Positions 1 through 5,945 of a stretch of 6,131 nucleotides of DNA are shown here, piece after piece. Below the pieces are notes generated by a model. The model ran no database searches and was not told the origin of the DNA. It was given only the letters and a program-made list of their open reading frames with translations. Position 1 is the stretch's first letter; each line of letters opens with the position of its first letter. The position numbers were made by a program, and so were the translations under genes. Source of the stretch: Actinomycetes bacterium (GTDB lineage: Bacteria > Actinomycetota > Acidimicrobiia > Acidimicrobiales > UBA8190); assembly GCA_021798135.1 (NCBI GenBank), contig JAJZYI010000201.1, positions 1 through 6,131 of the forward strand. Direction: 5' to 3'.

Positions 1-1
1 C

Positions 2-1015
2 AACCCCTACGTCTCGTTCTTCCTGGACCCGGTGGGCGCGGCCCTGGCCGCGCTGTCGTGGCGCGACGGCCAGGACACCGGCGGCTGGCCCTGGGACCTG
101 CAGTCGACCATGCCCAACGTGGAGGACAACGAGCTGTTCTACCCGCTCCTCTACCTCTGGCGGAAGGAGCTGCCGGACTCCGGCGGGGCCGGCCGCTACC
201 GCGGCGGCAACGCCGCCGAGTGGGCCTTCATCCCGCACAAGACCGACAAGATCGTGACGTCGACGGTGACGAGCACCGTCGCCATCCCCGGGCCGGGCCT
301 GTTCGGGGGCTTCCCGACCTCCAGCAACAAGTACCAGCTCGTGCGCGGCGCCGACGTCCACGCCCGGCTGGCGCGCGGCGAGGCGATGCCCACGTCGGTC
401 GGCGACCTCGGCGGCGACGCCGAGTGGATCGGGCAGAAGTCCTTCAACAACGAGGTGCTGGCCGGCGACGCGTGGGTGTGCGCCTGGGCGTCGGCGTCGG
501 GGTACGGGGACCCGCTGCTCCGTGAGCCGGAGCGCGTGGAGGAGGACGTCGTCGCGGGTCGGGTCACCGAGGACTGGGCGCGGCGCGCCTACGGCGTCGT
601 CGTCGGCGACGGGGACGCCACGGCGGCGCTGCGCACGCAGGTGCTGACCGAGCGCCTCGGCCACCGGCCCGAGCGCCTGCCGGTCGCCGACCCGGCCGGG
701 CGGGGGGGCCAGCCGCTCACGGCGTCGCTGGAGGTCGTGGGCGGGCAGGTGCTCTGCCGCCACTGCGGTCACGACTTCGGCCCCTCGGGGGGCAACTGGA
801 AGGCCGGTGCCCGGCGCGGCGACGTCCCGGTCGCCGAGACGAACCCGCACCTGCGCGACCCGGGGATCTACATCGACGCCGGCGTCGCGGCCCGCCACTG
901 GTTCTGCCCGTCGTGCGGCGTCCTGGCCGATTCGGAGATCGCGGTCGGCGACCAGGCCGGGGTGTGGGACATCCGCCTGGGGTGGGCCGACACCGAGGCC
1001 GCCCGCCAGCTCTGA
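2..1015 (+). CDS. Hydantoinase B/oxoprolinase family protein, C-terminal part, fused to a zinc-ribbon acetone-carboxylase-gamma-like domain (5' truncated)
   Basis: The frame is open from base 2 to the TGA at 1013-1015; the true start lies left of the window. The motif DSGGAGRYRGG (176-208) and the later GYGDP (500-514), followed by a segment of the type PERVEEDVVAGRVTEDWARR, are hallmarks of the C-terminal half of HyuB-type subunits. These enzymes open hydantoin or oxoproline rings, or carboxylate ketones, with ATP, together with a HyuA-type partner that probably lies upstream. The family core should end near base 600. The remaining ~135 codons form an extra domain with CRHC (755-766) and CPSC (905-916), 46 residues apart between the pairs, likely binding one zinc. 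The CPSCGVLADSEI stretch resembles the small gamma subunit of acetone carboxylase, so this looks like a beta-gamma fusion. Family assignment is firm; substrate (ketone, hydantoin, lactam) cannot be told. The protein is probably cytoplasmic. Confidence 0.88.
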   Translation, partial: NPYVSFFLDPVGAALAALSWRDGQDTGGWPWDLQSTMPNVEDNELFYPLLYLWRKELPDSGGAGRYRGGNAAEWAFIPHKTDKIVTSTVTSTVAIPGPGLFGGFPTSSNKYQLVRGADVHARLARGEAMPTSVGDLGGDAEWIGQKSFNNEVLAGDAWVCAWASASGYGDPLLREPERVEEDVVAGRVTEDWARRAYGVVVGDGDATAALRTQVLTERLGHRPERLPVADPAGRGGQPLTASLEVVGGQVLCRHCGHDFGPSGGNWKAGARRGDVPVAETNPHLRDPGIYIDAGVAARHWFCPSCGVLADSEIAVGDQAGVWDIRLGWADTEAARQL

Positions 1016-1021
1016 GCGGCT

Positions 1022-1041
1022 GCGGCCGCGGCTGCGGCCGC
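1022..1041 (+). terminator. Perfect 8-bp GC hairpin just after the hydantoinase B-like gene
   Basis: GCGGCCGC at 1022-1029 and again at 1034-1041 is self-complementary, so the two copies can pair as an 8-bp all-GC stem with the loop GGCT. It arises from a 12-bp tandem duplication (GGCTGCGGCCGC at 1018-1029 and 1030-1041) and begins 6 bases after the stop codon. No T-tract follows, so it may be a T-less actinobacterial terminator, a partial attenuator or an mRNA-stabilising hairpin. The next gene starts only 43 bases later. Confidence 0.35.
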
Positions 1042-1073
1042 CGGGCGATCCCACCAGTCGAAGGCTTCGAGCC

Positions 1074-1080
1074 AGGAGGT
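1074..1080 (+). promoter_or_regulatory. Strong ribosome binding site AGGAGGT that fixes the GTG start at 1084
   Basis: A full AGGAGGT sits three bases before the GTG at 1084. It decides the start of the following gene, because the frame stays open much further upstream (to within the previous gene) with no other good site. A 13-base dyad TCGAAG-G-CTTCGA (1058-1070) lies immediately upstream and could fold over or act as a protein-binding site near this ribosome binding site. Confidence 0.7.
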
Positions 1081-1083
1081 ACC

Positions 1084-2325
1084 GTGACGGAACGAGCACA
1101 TCGGCCGGCTCCCGCCGGCCGGCGGGGTGCCGGTGCGCCGGCTGGCGGCGCCGGTGCGCCGGCCGACGGTGGCGCCGGTGCGCCGGTCGACGGAGGCGCC
1201 GGTGCGCCCGCCGTCGCGTGGTTCGGTCGGCACCGGGCGCCCGCCGGCGCCAGCGGGAGCTTGTCGGCGCTCGACGACCTGCTCGTCCACCAGACGCTGG
1301 ACAACCTCGGCGCGGTCATCGCCGAGGACGAGCGCTGGACGGAGCGGTTCATCATCGAGGCGCACGCGCCGGACGACAGCCTGCTGCTCTTCACCGGCCT
1401 GGGCATCTACCCGAACACGAACTACGTGGACGGGTTCGCTCTCGTCGGCAGCGGCCAGGAGCAGCGCAACCTCCGCGCCGGGCGGGAGCTCCACCGGGAC
1501 GGCAGGGACCCCTTCGACCTGCGTGCCGGGCCCCTGCGCTTCGAGATCCTGGTGCCCGGTCGGCGGTGGCGGCTGGCGGCCGACGACGTCGGCCAGGGGT
1601 TCGCCTTCGACCTCGTCTTCCAGATGCGGACGCAGCCGTACCAGATGCCAACCATGCGCATCGTGCGGGACGGCGCGCTCCTGGTCGGCTACAGCCACTT
1701 CGTCCAGGCGGGGCGGTTCGACGGCTGGATCGAGGTCGACGGCGACCGTCGCCGGGTCGACGGCTGGACCGGGGAGCGTGACCGGTCGTGGGGGGTGCGC
1801 CCGTCGTCCGCCCGGGTTCGCCGGGGGCTGCACTTCTGGATCCCGCTCCAGTTCGACGACGTGTCGCTCTGGCTGTGGACCCACGAGGACGCCCAGGGGC
1901 GCTCGGAGGGCGTCTGCGGGGCGGTCCGGCCCGTCGGCGACGATCCGGGGCCACCGGTGCCCGTCGTCGGCATCCGGCACGAGCTCGACATCGACAAGGT
2001 CGGGCCGCACCGCGTGCTGCGCGCCGGCGAGCTCGACGTGGTCACGGCCGACGACCGACGCCTGCGGATCGAGGTGCGCCGAGACGGCCCGGTGCTGGGG
2101 CTGGTCGGAGGCGGGTACGGAGGCGAGCACGCGCAGGGGACGCCGAAGGGCCCGGACTTCGTGGCCTTCGACCGGTGGTCGACGGCACCCGAGTCGTTCC
2201 GCCGCGTGCCGCACACGATCCTGGAGCACGCGTGCGAGTGCCGGCTCGACGGGCGCGTCGGGCGCGGGGACGTCGAGCTGTGCATCGGCGAGTACGCGCC
2301 GCTCGGCCTCGGCCCCGTCGAGTAG
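1084..2325 (+). CDS. CrtC/AttH-like lipocalin-fold protein (probable DUF7064/DUF7065 type) with a Gly-Ala-Pro repeat leader
   Basis: A 413-residue protein starts at GTG 1084 behind AGGAGGT. Residues ~1-58 are low complexity, with GAGAPADG-like repeats; the folded part begins near SALDDLLVHQTLDNLGAV (~60). The body is rich in alternating beta-strand patterns and Trp/Gly/Asp turns: GLGIYPNTNYVDGF (105-118), a GWIEVDG segment, and DRSWGVR (233-239). The last motif, preceded by a GW-G segment, recalls the two-domain lipocalin-like proteins related to carotenoid hydratase CrtC and AttH, now split into DUF7064/DUF7065. That match is from memory of motifs and is tentative. Such proteins often handle hydrophobic substrates, but none can be named here. 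There is no signal peptide or membrane segment. An in-frame TTG at 1261 would remove the repeat leader but has a badly spaced ribosome binding site. The preceding hydantoinase B-like gene is 68 bp away on the same strand, so the two may be co-transcribed. Confidence 0.8.
   Translation: MTERAHRPAPAGRRGAGAPAGGAGAPADGGAGAPVDGGAGAPAVAWFGRHRAPAGASGSLSALDDLLVHQTLDNLGAVIAEDERWTERFIIEAHAPDDSLLLFTGLGIYPNTNYVDGFALVGSGQEQRNLRAGRELHRDGRDPFDLRAGPLRFEILVPGRRWRLAADDVGQGFAFDLVFQMRTQPYQMPTMRIVRDGALLVGYSHFVQAGRFDGWIEVDGDRRRVDGWTGERDRSWGVRPSSARVRRGLHFWIPLQFDDVSLWLWTHEDAQGRSEGVCGAVRPVGDDPGPPVPVVGIRHELDIDKVGPHRVLRAGELDVVTADDRRLRIEVRRDGPVLGLVGGGYGGEHAQGTPKGPDFVAFDRWSTAPESFRRVPHTILEHACECRLDGRVGRGDVELCIGEYAPLGLGPVE
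1129..1208 (+). repeat. In-frame tandem repeat coding for GAGAPADG-like octapeptides
   Basis: The 11-mer GCCGGTGCGCC occurs exactly at 1129, 1150, 1174 and 1198, giving periods of 21, 24 and 24 bases. All are multiples of three, so the repeat stays in frame and codes GAGAPAG, GAGAPADG, GAGAPVDG, GAGAPA. The bases between the copies vary (gctggcggc, gccgacggtggc, gtcgacggaggc). It is probably a disordered leader that grows and shrinks by slippage. Confidence 0.85.
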
Positions 2326-2328
2326 GCG

Positions 2329-2377
2329 GCGAGCCCCCACCTCCCGAGCCCAGCCGCGCCGCGCGAGGGGTGCTCGC
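2329..2377. terminator. Candidate bidirectional terminator between convergent genes
   Basis: GCGAGC (2329-2334) pairs with GCTCGC (2372-2377), and the adjoining CCCC can pair with GGGG (2367-2370) around a single bulged T. The stem fills the 52-base gap between the + strand stop codon (2323-2325) and the - strand stop codon (2378-2380). The loop is long (about 28 bases) and neither side has a T-tract, so termination is inferred mainly from position. Confidence 0.35.
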
Positions 2378-3169
2378 TCAGGTCGCCGTGACGACGATCC
2401 CCTCGCCCAGGAACGACACGTGGCCCCGTGCCGGCAGCGCCTCGGGCAGGGGGTCGGCGTAGGTCCACACGGCGTCGGCGAGCGTCCGGCCACCGGCGAC
2501 GACGGACCAGTAGGTGGCGGTGCCCTTGTAGGGGCAGACGGTGGTGGTCGCCGACGGCACGAGCGCGCCGGGGCGGACGTCGTCGAGCGGCACGTACCAC
2601 CGGGTGGGCAGGCCGGTCTCGTTCACCGCCACGGGCCGGTCCGTCTCGGCGACGACCTCGTCCCCGACCCGGACCACGACGTGGCGCGACGAGCGGCGGG
2701 CGTCGACCCGGTGGAAGGGGTCGCGGGGGTGGCCGACCACCTCCTCGTCCTCGTCGAGCCAGCGGTCGAGCTTCTCCAGGTAGGGGGAGAGCAGGCCGGC
2801 CAGGGGCGGGGCACCGGGCAGGGGGTCGGGGTACTCCCAGAACGCGTCCTCCACCAGCCGGTCGCCGACGCGCAGGTGCCAGTACCGGGCGTCGCCCTTG
2901 AAGGGGCAGTGCGTGGCGGTGGCGCTGGGCTCCAGCAGGTCGGTGCGCACGTCGGCGGCCGGCACGTACCAGCGGGGCAGCAGCGCCGTCTCGTGGAGCA
3001 TGCGCACGGCGGTGCTGTCGACGACGGTGGTGCCGGCGAGCTCGCCGCGGATCCGCTGGGGGAGCGCGTGCAGGTAGAGGAGGTGCGCCGGCTCGGCCGG
3101 CAGGGTGATGTTCAGCGCGCCACCGGTGGGGCGGCCCAGCGGCGCCATGGACCCGATCGTGAGCGACAT
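2378..3169 (-). CDS. Tandem DUF427 domain protein
   Basis: 263 residues, ATG at 3167-3169, with an AGGA seven bases upstream on the coding strand; an internal ATG at 3146-3148 lacks a ribosome binding site. Two copies of DUF427 are visible. Copy 1 (~38-131) has HET (59-61), RWYVP (66-70) and CPFKGDARYW (88-97). Copy 2 (~155-255) has NET (183-185), RWYVP (190-194) and CPYKGTATYW (212-221). The linker holds the family's HPRDPFHRVD stretch (147-156). The conserved Cys and Lys of CPxKG are present in both copies, so neither looks dead. DUF427 proteins have no settled biochemical role; double-domain versions are common in actinobacteria. There is no signal peptide or membrane segment, so the protein is probably cytoplasmic. 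It starts 55 bases after leuD on the same strand and may be the last gene of that transcript, though nothing in it suggests a leucine-pathway step. Confidence 0.92.
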   Translation of the reverse strand: MSLTIGSMAPLGRPTGGALNITLPAEPAHLLYLHALPQRIRGELAGTTVVDSTAVRMLHETALLPRWYVPAADVRTDLLEPSATATHCPFKGDARYWHLRVGDRLVEDAFWEYPDPLPGAPPLAGLLSPYLEKLDRWLDEDEEVVGHPRDPFHRVDARRSSRHVVVRVGDEVVAETDRPVAVNETGLPTRWYVPLDDVRPGALVPSATTTVCPYKGTATYWSVVAGGRTLADAVWTYADPLPEALPARGHVSFLGEGIVVTAT

Positions 3170-3224
3170 GGCCCCGTCCTACTACCGCCGGCCGGCTCGT
3201 GCCCGGGCGCGGCCGGTCGCCGGG

Positions 3225-3824
3225 TCAGCCGGCGGCGGCGTTCGGCAGCCAGTCGGGCCGGTTCGCCTCGTAGGCGGCGATGGCGTCCTCGTGCCGCAGG
3301 GTGAGCCCGATGTCGTCCCAGCCGTTGAGCAGGCGTTCCCGGGTGAACTCGTCGAGCGGGAACGTGCCCGACAGCCCCGCGGCGGGGGCCTCGATCGTGC
3401 CGCGGGCGACGTCGACGGTGACCTCGAGCGTCGGGTCGTCCGCCACCGCCGCGAGCAGCGCCCGGTCGAGCGCCTCGTCGACCTGCACCGGGACGAGCCC
3501 CTGCTTGGTGCAGTTGTTGCGGAAGATGTCGGCGAAGCGCGACGACACCACGGCCCGGAAGCCGTAGTCCATGAGGGCCCACACCGCGTGCTCCCGGGAC
3601 GAGCCCGTCCCGAAGTTGGGCCCGGCCACCAGGATCGTCGCGCCGGCGTGCTCGGGGCGGTTCAGCACGAAGTCTCGGTCGTCGCGCCACTCGGCGAAGA
3701 GCCCGGCGCCGAAGCCGGTGCGCTCCACGCGCTTCAGCCAGTCGGACGGGATGATCTGGTCCGTGTCGACGTCGGAGCGGTCGAGCGGCACGGCCCGGCC
3801 GGTCACGATGCGCACAGGTTCCAC
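3225..3824 (-). CDS. leuD: 3-isopropylmalate dehydratase small subunit
   Basis: 199 residues, the usual LeuD length. With LeuC it isomerises 2-isopropylmalate to 3-isopropylmalate via 2-isopropylmaleate, the second step of leucine biosynthesis, in the cytoplasm. Family motifs are all present: DVDTDQIIP (18-26), NFGTGSSREHA (70-80, the swivelling-domain substrate loop), NNCTKQGLVP (103-112) and LLNGWDDIGLTL (165-176). The start is GTG at 3822-3824 behind AGGGAGGT on the coding strand. The gene follows leuC but is separated from it by 226 bases of repetitive sequence, instead of the usual short gap or overlap. Its own strong ribosome binding site fits independent translation initiation. No frameshift or missing residue is seen. 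Confidence 0.98.
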   Translation of the reverse strand: MEPVRIVTGRAVPLDRSDVDTDQIIPSDWLKRVERTGFGAGLFAEWRDDRDFVLNRPEHAGATILVAGPNFGTGSSREHAVWALMDYGFRAVVSSRFADIFRNNCTKQGLVPVQVDEALDRALLAAVADDPTLEVTVDVARGTIEAPAAGLSGTFPLDEFTRERLLNGWDDIGLTLRHEDAIAAYEANRPDWLPNAAAG

Positions 3825-3827
3825 GGC

Positions 3828-3835
3828 ACCTCCCT
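3828..3835 (-). promoter_or_regulatory. Ribosome binding site of leuD (AGGGAGGT)
   Basis: The coding strand reads AGGGAGGT, then GCC, then the GTG start. The 3-base gap equals that of the CrtC-like gene at 1084, suggesting a common strong-initiation layout in this genome. It supports GTG 3824 as the start. Confidence 0.75.
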
Positions 3836-3870
3836 GCTCGGGTCGATGGGGCTGTTCGGGTCGGCGTGGC

Positions 3871-3962
3871 CCGCGCCGGCGGGCCGGGCCAGGGTGGGCG
3901 GCCGTATGGCCGCGCCGGCGGGCCGGGCCAGGGTGGGCGGCCGTATGGCCGCGCAGGCGGGC
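3871..3962. repeat. 39-bp tandem repeat with hairpin cores in the leuC-leuD spacer
   Basis: Bases 3871-3909 are repeated without a mismatch at 3910-3948, and a third copy begins (14 bases, 3949-3962, one mismatch) before the pattern is lost. Each full unit spans into a 16-base hairpin GCGGCC-GTAT-GGCCGC (3898-3913 and 3937-3952; 6-bp stem, 4-base loop). The block lies within the 226-base stretch 3825-4050 between the leuC stop codon and the leuD start codon. That stretch also holds a direct repeat GGCACCGGGG at 4011-4020 and 4041-4050. I see no convincing promoter in it. The unit is a multiple of three and has no stop codon in one - strand frame (AAIRPPTLARPAG), but nothing indicates it is translated. 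Confidence 0.9.
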
Positions 3963-4050
3963 GACGGCCGGCGGCGCGCTGAGGCAGGAGCGGGGACCGT
4001 CGGGGTCGCCGGCACCGGGGTGGCTGCCGCCCGGGCCGGTGGCACCGGGG

Positions 4051-5469
4051 TCACGCCAGGTCCTGGGGCGTGGCGAAGTGGCCGGCGACGGCGGTGGCGG
4101 CGGCCACGGCGGGCGACACCAGGTGGGTTCGCCCGCCCCGGCCCTGGCGGCCCTCGAAGTTGCGGTTGGACGTCGAGGCGCAGCGCTCGCCGGGGCTGAG
4201 CTTGTCCGGGTTCATCGCCAGGCACATCGAGCACCCCGGCTCGCGCCAGTCGAAGCCGGCGGCCCGGAACACGGCGTCCAGCCCCTCGGCCTCGGCCTGG
4301 GCCTTCACCCGGTGCGACCCGGGGACGACCAGGGCTCGCAGCCCCTGGCGGACGCGGCGGCCACGCAGCACCTCGGCGGCCGCCCGCAGGTCCTCGATCC
4401 GGCTGTTGGTGCACGAGCCGATGAACACGGTGTCCACGGGCACCTCGCGCAGCGGCGTCCCGGCCCGCAGGCCCATGTACTCGAGCGCCCGGGCCGCGCT
4501 CTCGCGGGCCGCCGGGTCGGCGATGCCGTCGGGGTCGGGGACCGCCGCGTCGATGGGGGCGACGTGGCCCGGGTTGGTCCCCCAGGTGACGTGCGGCCGC
4601 AGGTCCGCCGCGTCCATGGCCACGGTCCGGTCGAAGGCGGCGCCCTCGTCGGTCACGAGCGACCGCCAGTCGTCGAGGGCCCGCTCCCAGGCCGCCCCGA
4701 CCGGGGCGTGGCGCCGCCCCTGGAGGTAGGCGAAGGTGGTGTCGTCGGGCGCGACCATCCCGGCGCGCGCCCCTGCCTCGATCGACATGTTGCACACCGT
4801 CATCCGCCCCTCCATGGACAGCGAGCGGATGGCGCTGCCGCGGTACTCGACGACGTGGCCGACGCCACCGCCGGTGCCGACGCGGCCGATGATCGCCAGG
4901 ACCACGTCCTTGGCCGTGACGCCGGCCGGGAGCTCGCCCTCCACCTCCACGGCCATCGTGGCGGGCCGCTGCTGGGGGAGCGTCTGGGTGGCCAGGACGT
5001 GCTCGACCTCGGAGGTGCCGATGCCGAAGGCGAGCGCGCCGAGGGCCCCGTGGGTCGAGGTGTGGCTGTCGCCGCAGACGATGGTCATGCCCGGCTGGGA
5101 CAGGCCCTGCTCGGGGCCGATCACGTGGACGATGCCCTGGTCGGCGTGGCCCATGGGGTAGCAGGTCACGCCGAACTCGGCACAGTTGGCCGTCAGGGCC
5201 TGGAGCTGCTTGGCCGAGATCGGGTCGGCGACCGGCCGGTCGATGTCGGCCGTCGGCACGTTGTGGTCGGCGGTGGCGATCGTGAGCTCGGGGTGGCGGA
5301 CCCTGCGCCCGGCCATGCGCAGGCCGTCGAACGCCTGCGGCGAGGTGACCTCGTGCAGCAGGTGGAGGTCGATGAACAGCAGGTCGGGCTCGCCGGGAGC
5401 GCTGTGCACCAGGTGGCGCTCCCAGACCTTGTCGGCCAGGGTCTTCGGGCCGCCGCCGGCGGGGCTCAC
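4051..5469 (-). CDS. leuC: 3-isopropylmalate dehydratase large subunit (4Fe-4S aconitase family)
   Basis: 472 residues, full length for bacterial LeuC. It carries the 4Fe-4S cluster and most of the active site of isopropylmalate isomerase. Cluster ligands are C353 (in GSCTNSR), C413 and C416 (in PGCSMC), at the family's normal spacing. Other landmarks are TADHNVPT (66-73), GDSHTSTHGALG (133-144), GTSEVEHVLATQ (151-162) and STSNRNFEGRQG (432-443). The start is GTG at 5467-5469; the typical N-terminus (KTLADKVWERH) follows eight extra residues. The start codon overlaps the greA stop by four bases (GTGA) and has only a weak ribosome binding site, so translation probably depends on ribosomes finishing greA. 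LeuD is downstream after a 226-base spacer. No leader peptide, T-box or other leucine-responsive element is visible in front of it. Confidence 0.98.
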   Translation of the reverse strand: MSPAGGGPKTLADKVWERHLVHSAPGEPDLLFIDLHLLHEVTSPQAFDGLRMAGRRVRHPELTIATADHNVPTADIDRPVADPISAKQLQALTANCAEFGVTCYPMGHADQGIVHVIGPEQGLSQPGMTIVCGDSHTSTHGALGALAFGIGTSEVEHVLATQTLPQQRPATMAVEVEGELPAGVTAKDVVLAIIGRVGTGGGVGHVVEYRGSAIRSLSMEGRMTVCNMSIEAGARAGMVAPDDTTFAYLQGRRHAPVGAAWERALDDWRSLVTDEGAAFDRTVAMDAADLRPHVTWGTNPGHVAPIDAAVPDPDGIADPAARESAARALEYMGLRAGTPLREVPVDTVFIGSCTNSRIEDLRAAAEVLRGRRVRQGLRALVVPGSHRVKAQAEAEGLDAVFRAAGFDWREPGCSMCLAMNPDKLSPGERCASTSNRNFEGRQGRGGRTHLVSPAVAAATAVAGHFATPQDLA

Positions 5470-5945
5470 GCGCCGACCGCCACGATCTCGACGCGCAGGA
5501 CGCCTCCGGGAGCCTCGTACTCCACGCTCTCGCCGGCGGAGCGGCCCAGCAGGGCCTGGCCGAGCGGTGAGCCGGGGGACACCACGCCGACCCCCTCGGT
5601 GCGCTCCTCGATGGAGCCGACGAGGAACCGCTCGACGTCGTCGTCGCCGTCGTAGCGGATGGTCACGACGGTGCCGGCCACGACGGTGTCGGTCGCCGCC
5701 GTCGCCGCCTCGTCGACCAGCTGGGCCCGGGCCAGCGTCGCCTCGATCTGGCGGATGCGGGCCTCCATCTTCCCCTGGTGGTCCTTGGCGGCGTGGTAGT
5801 CACCGTTCTCCGACAGGTCGCCGAGGGCGCGGGCCGCCTCGATGGCCCGGGCGATCTCGACCCGTCCGCGGGTCGTCAGGTCCTCGAGCTCGGCCTGCAG
5901 CCGCTCGTAGGTGGCCCTGGTGAGGTGCGTGGGCTCGTCGGTCAC
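5466..5945 (-). CDS. greA: Transcription elongation factor GreA
   Basis: 159 residues, the normal GreA length. It enters the secondary channel of RNA polymerase and triggers cleavage of backtracked transcripts. The N-terminal coiled coil runs roughly from 8 to 77; its tip LGDLSENGDYHAAK carries the catalytic acidic pair D43 and E46. The C-terminal FKBP-like domain (~85-158) includes SPLGQALLGRSAGE (126-139). The start is GTG at 5943-5945, giving MTDEPTHLTRATYERL; no good Shine-Dalgarno precedes it. Two readings are possible. The GTG overlaps the TGA of an upstream open frame by four bases, suggesting coupling. Alternatively, TAGCCT (coding strand, 5957-5952) sits 7-12 bases before the GTG, where a -10 box for a leaderless transcript would lie. 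Downstream, greA overlaps leuC by GTGA, an unusual pairing of a transcription factor with a leucine gene. Confidence 0.97.
   Translation of the reverse strand: MTDEPTHLTRATYERLQAELEDLTTRGRVEIARAIEAARALGDLSENGDYHAAKDHQGKMEARIRQIEATLARAQLVDEAATAATDTVVAGTVVTIRYDGDDDVERFLVGSIEERTEGVGVVSPGSPLGQALLGRSAGESVEYEAPGGVLRVEIVAVGA

Noticed and set aside
868..2493. A 541-codon open frame on the - strand opposite the CrtC-like gene
   Set aside because: It is a GC-rich shadow frame: no recognisable family, Arg/Pro/Ala-heavy composition, and it runs across the convergent intergenic region and into the DUF427 gene. The + strand frame has a strong ribosome binding site and family-like motifs.
3186..3216. Possible hairpin CCGGCC/GGCCGG between leuD and the DUF427 gene
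   Set aside because: The 6-bp stem has a 17-base loop in very GC-rich DNA and no T-tract, so it is not distinguishable from chance.
1127..3304. A 725-codon open frame on the + strand spanning three genes
   Set aside because: It crosses the end of the CrtC-like gene, all of the DUF427 gene and the end of leuD in a single frame, with low-complexity Arg/Ser/Gly composition. This is expected by chance when stop codons are rare.
3871..3962. CRISPR-like array
   Set aside because: The copies are directly adjacent without unique spacers and there are no cas genes nearby; it is a simple tandem repeat.
3803..4795. A - strand frame through the leuC-leuD spacer encoding a Pro/Ala repeat (RPPTLARPAG)
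   Set aside because: Most of it overlaps leuC out of frame, and the spacer part has no start codon with a ribosome binding site. The repeat is better read as a DNA/RNA element.
3571..5655. A 694-codon open frame on the + strand antisense to leuD, leuC and greA
   Set aside because: It is complementary to three well-identified conserved genes and has no motif of its own, so it is a shadow of codon bias on the opposite strand.
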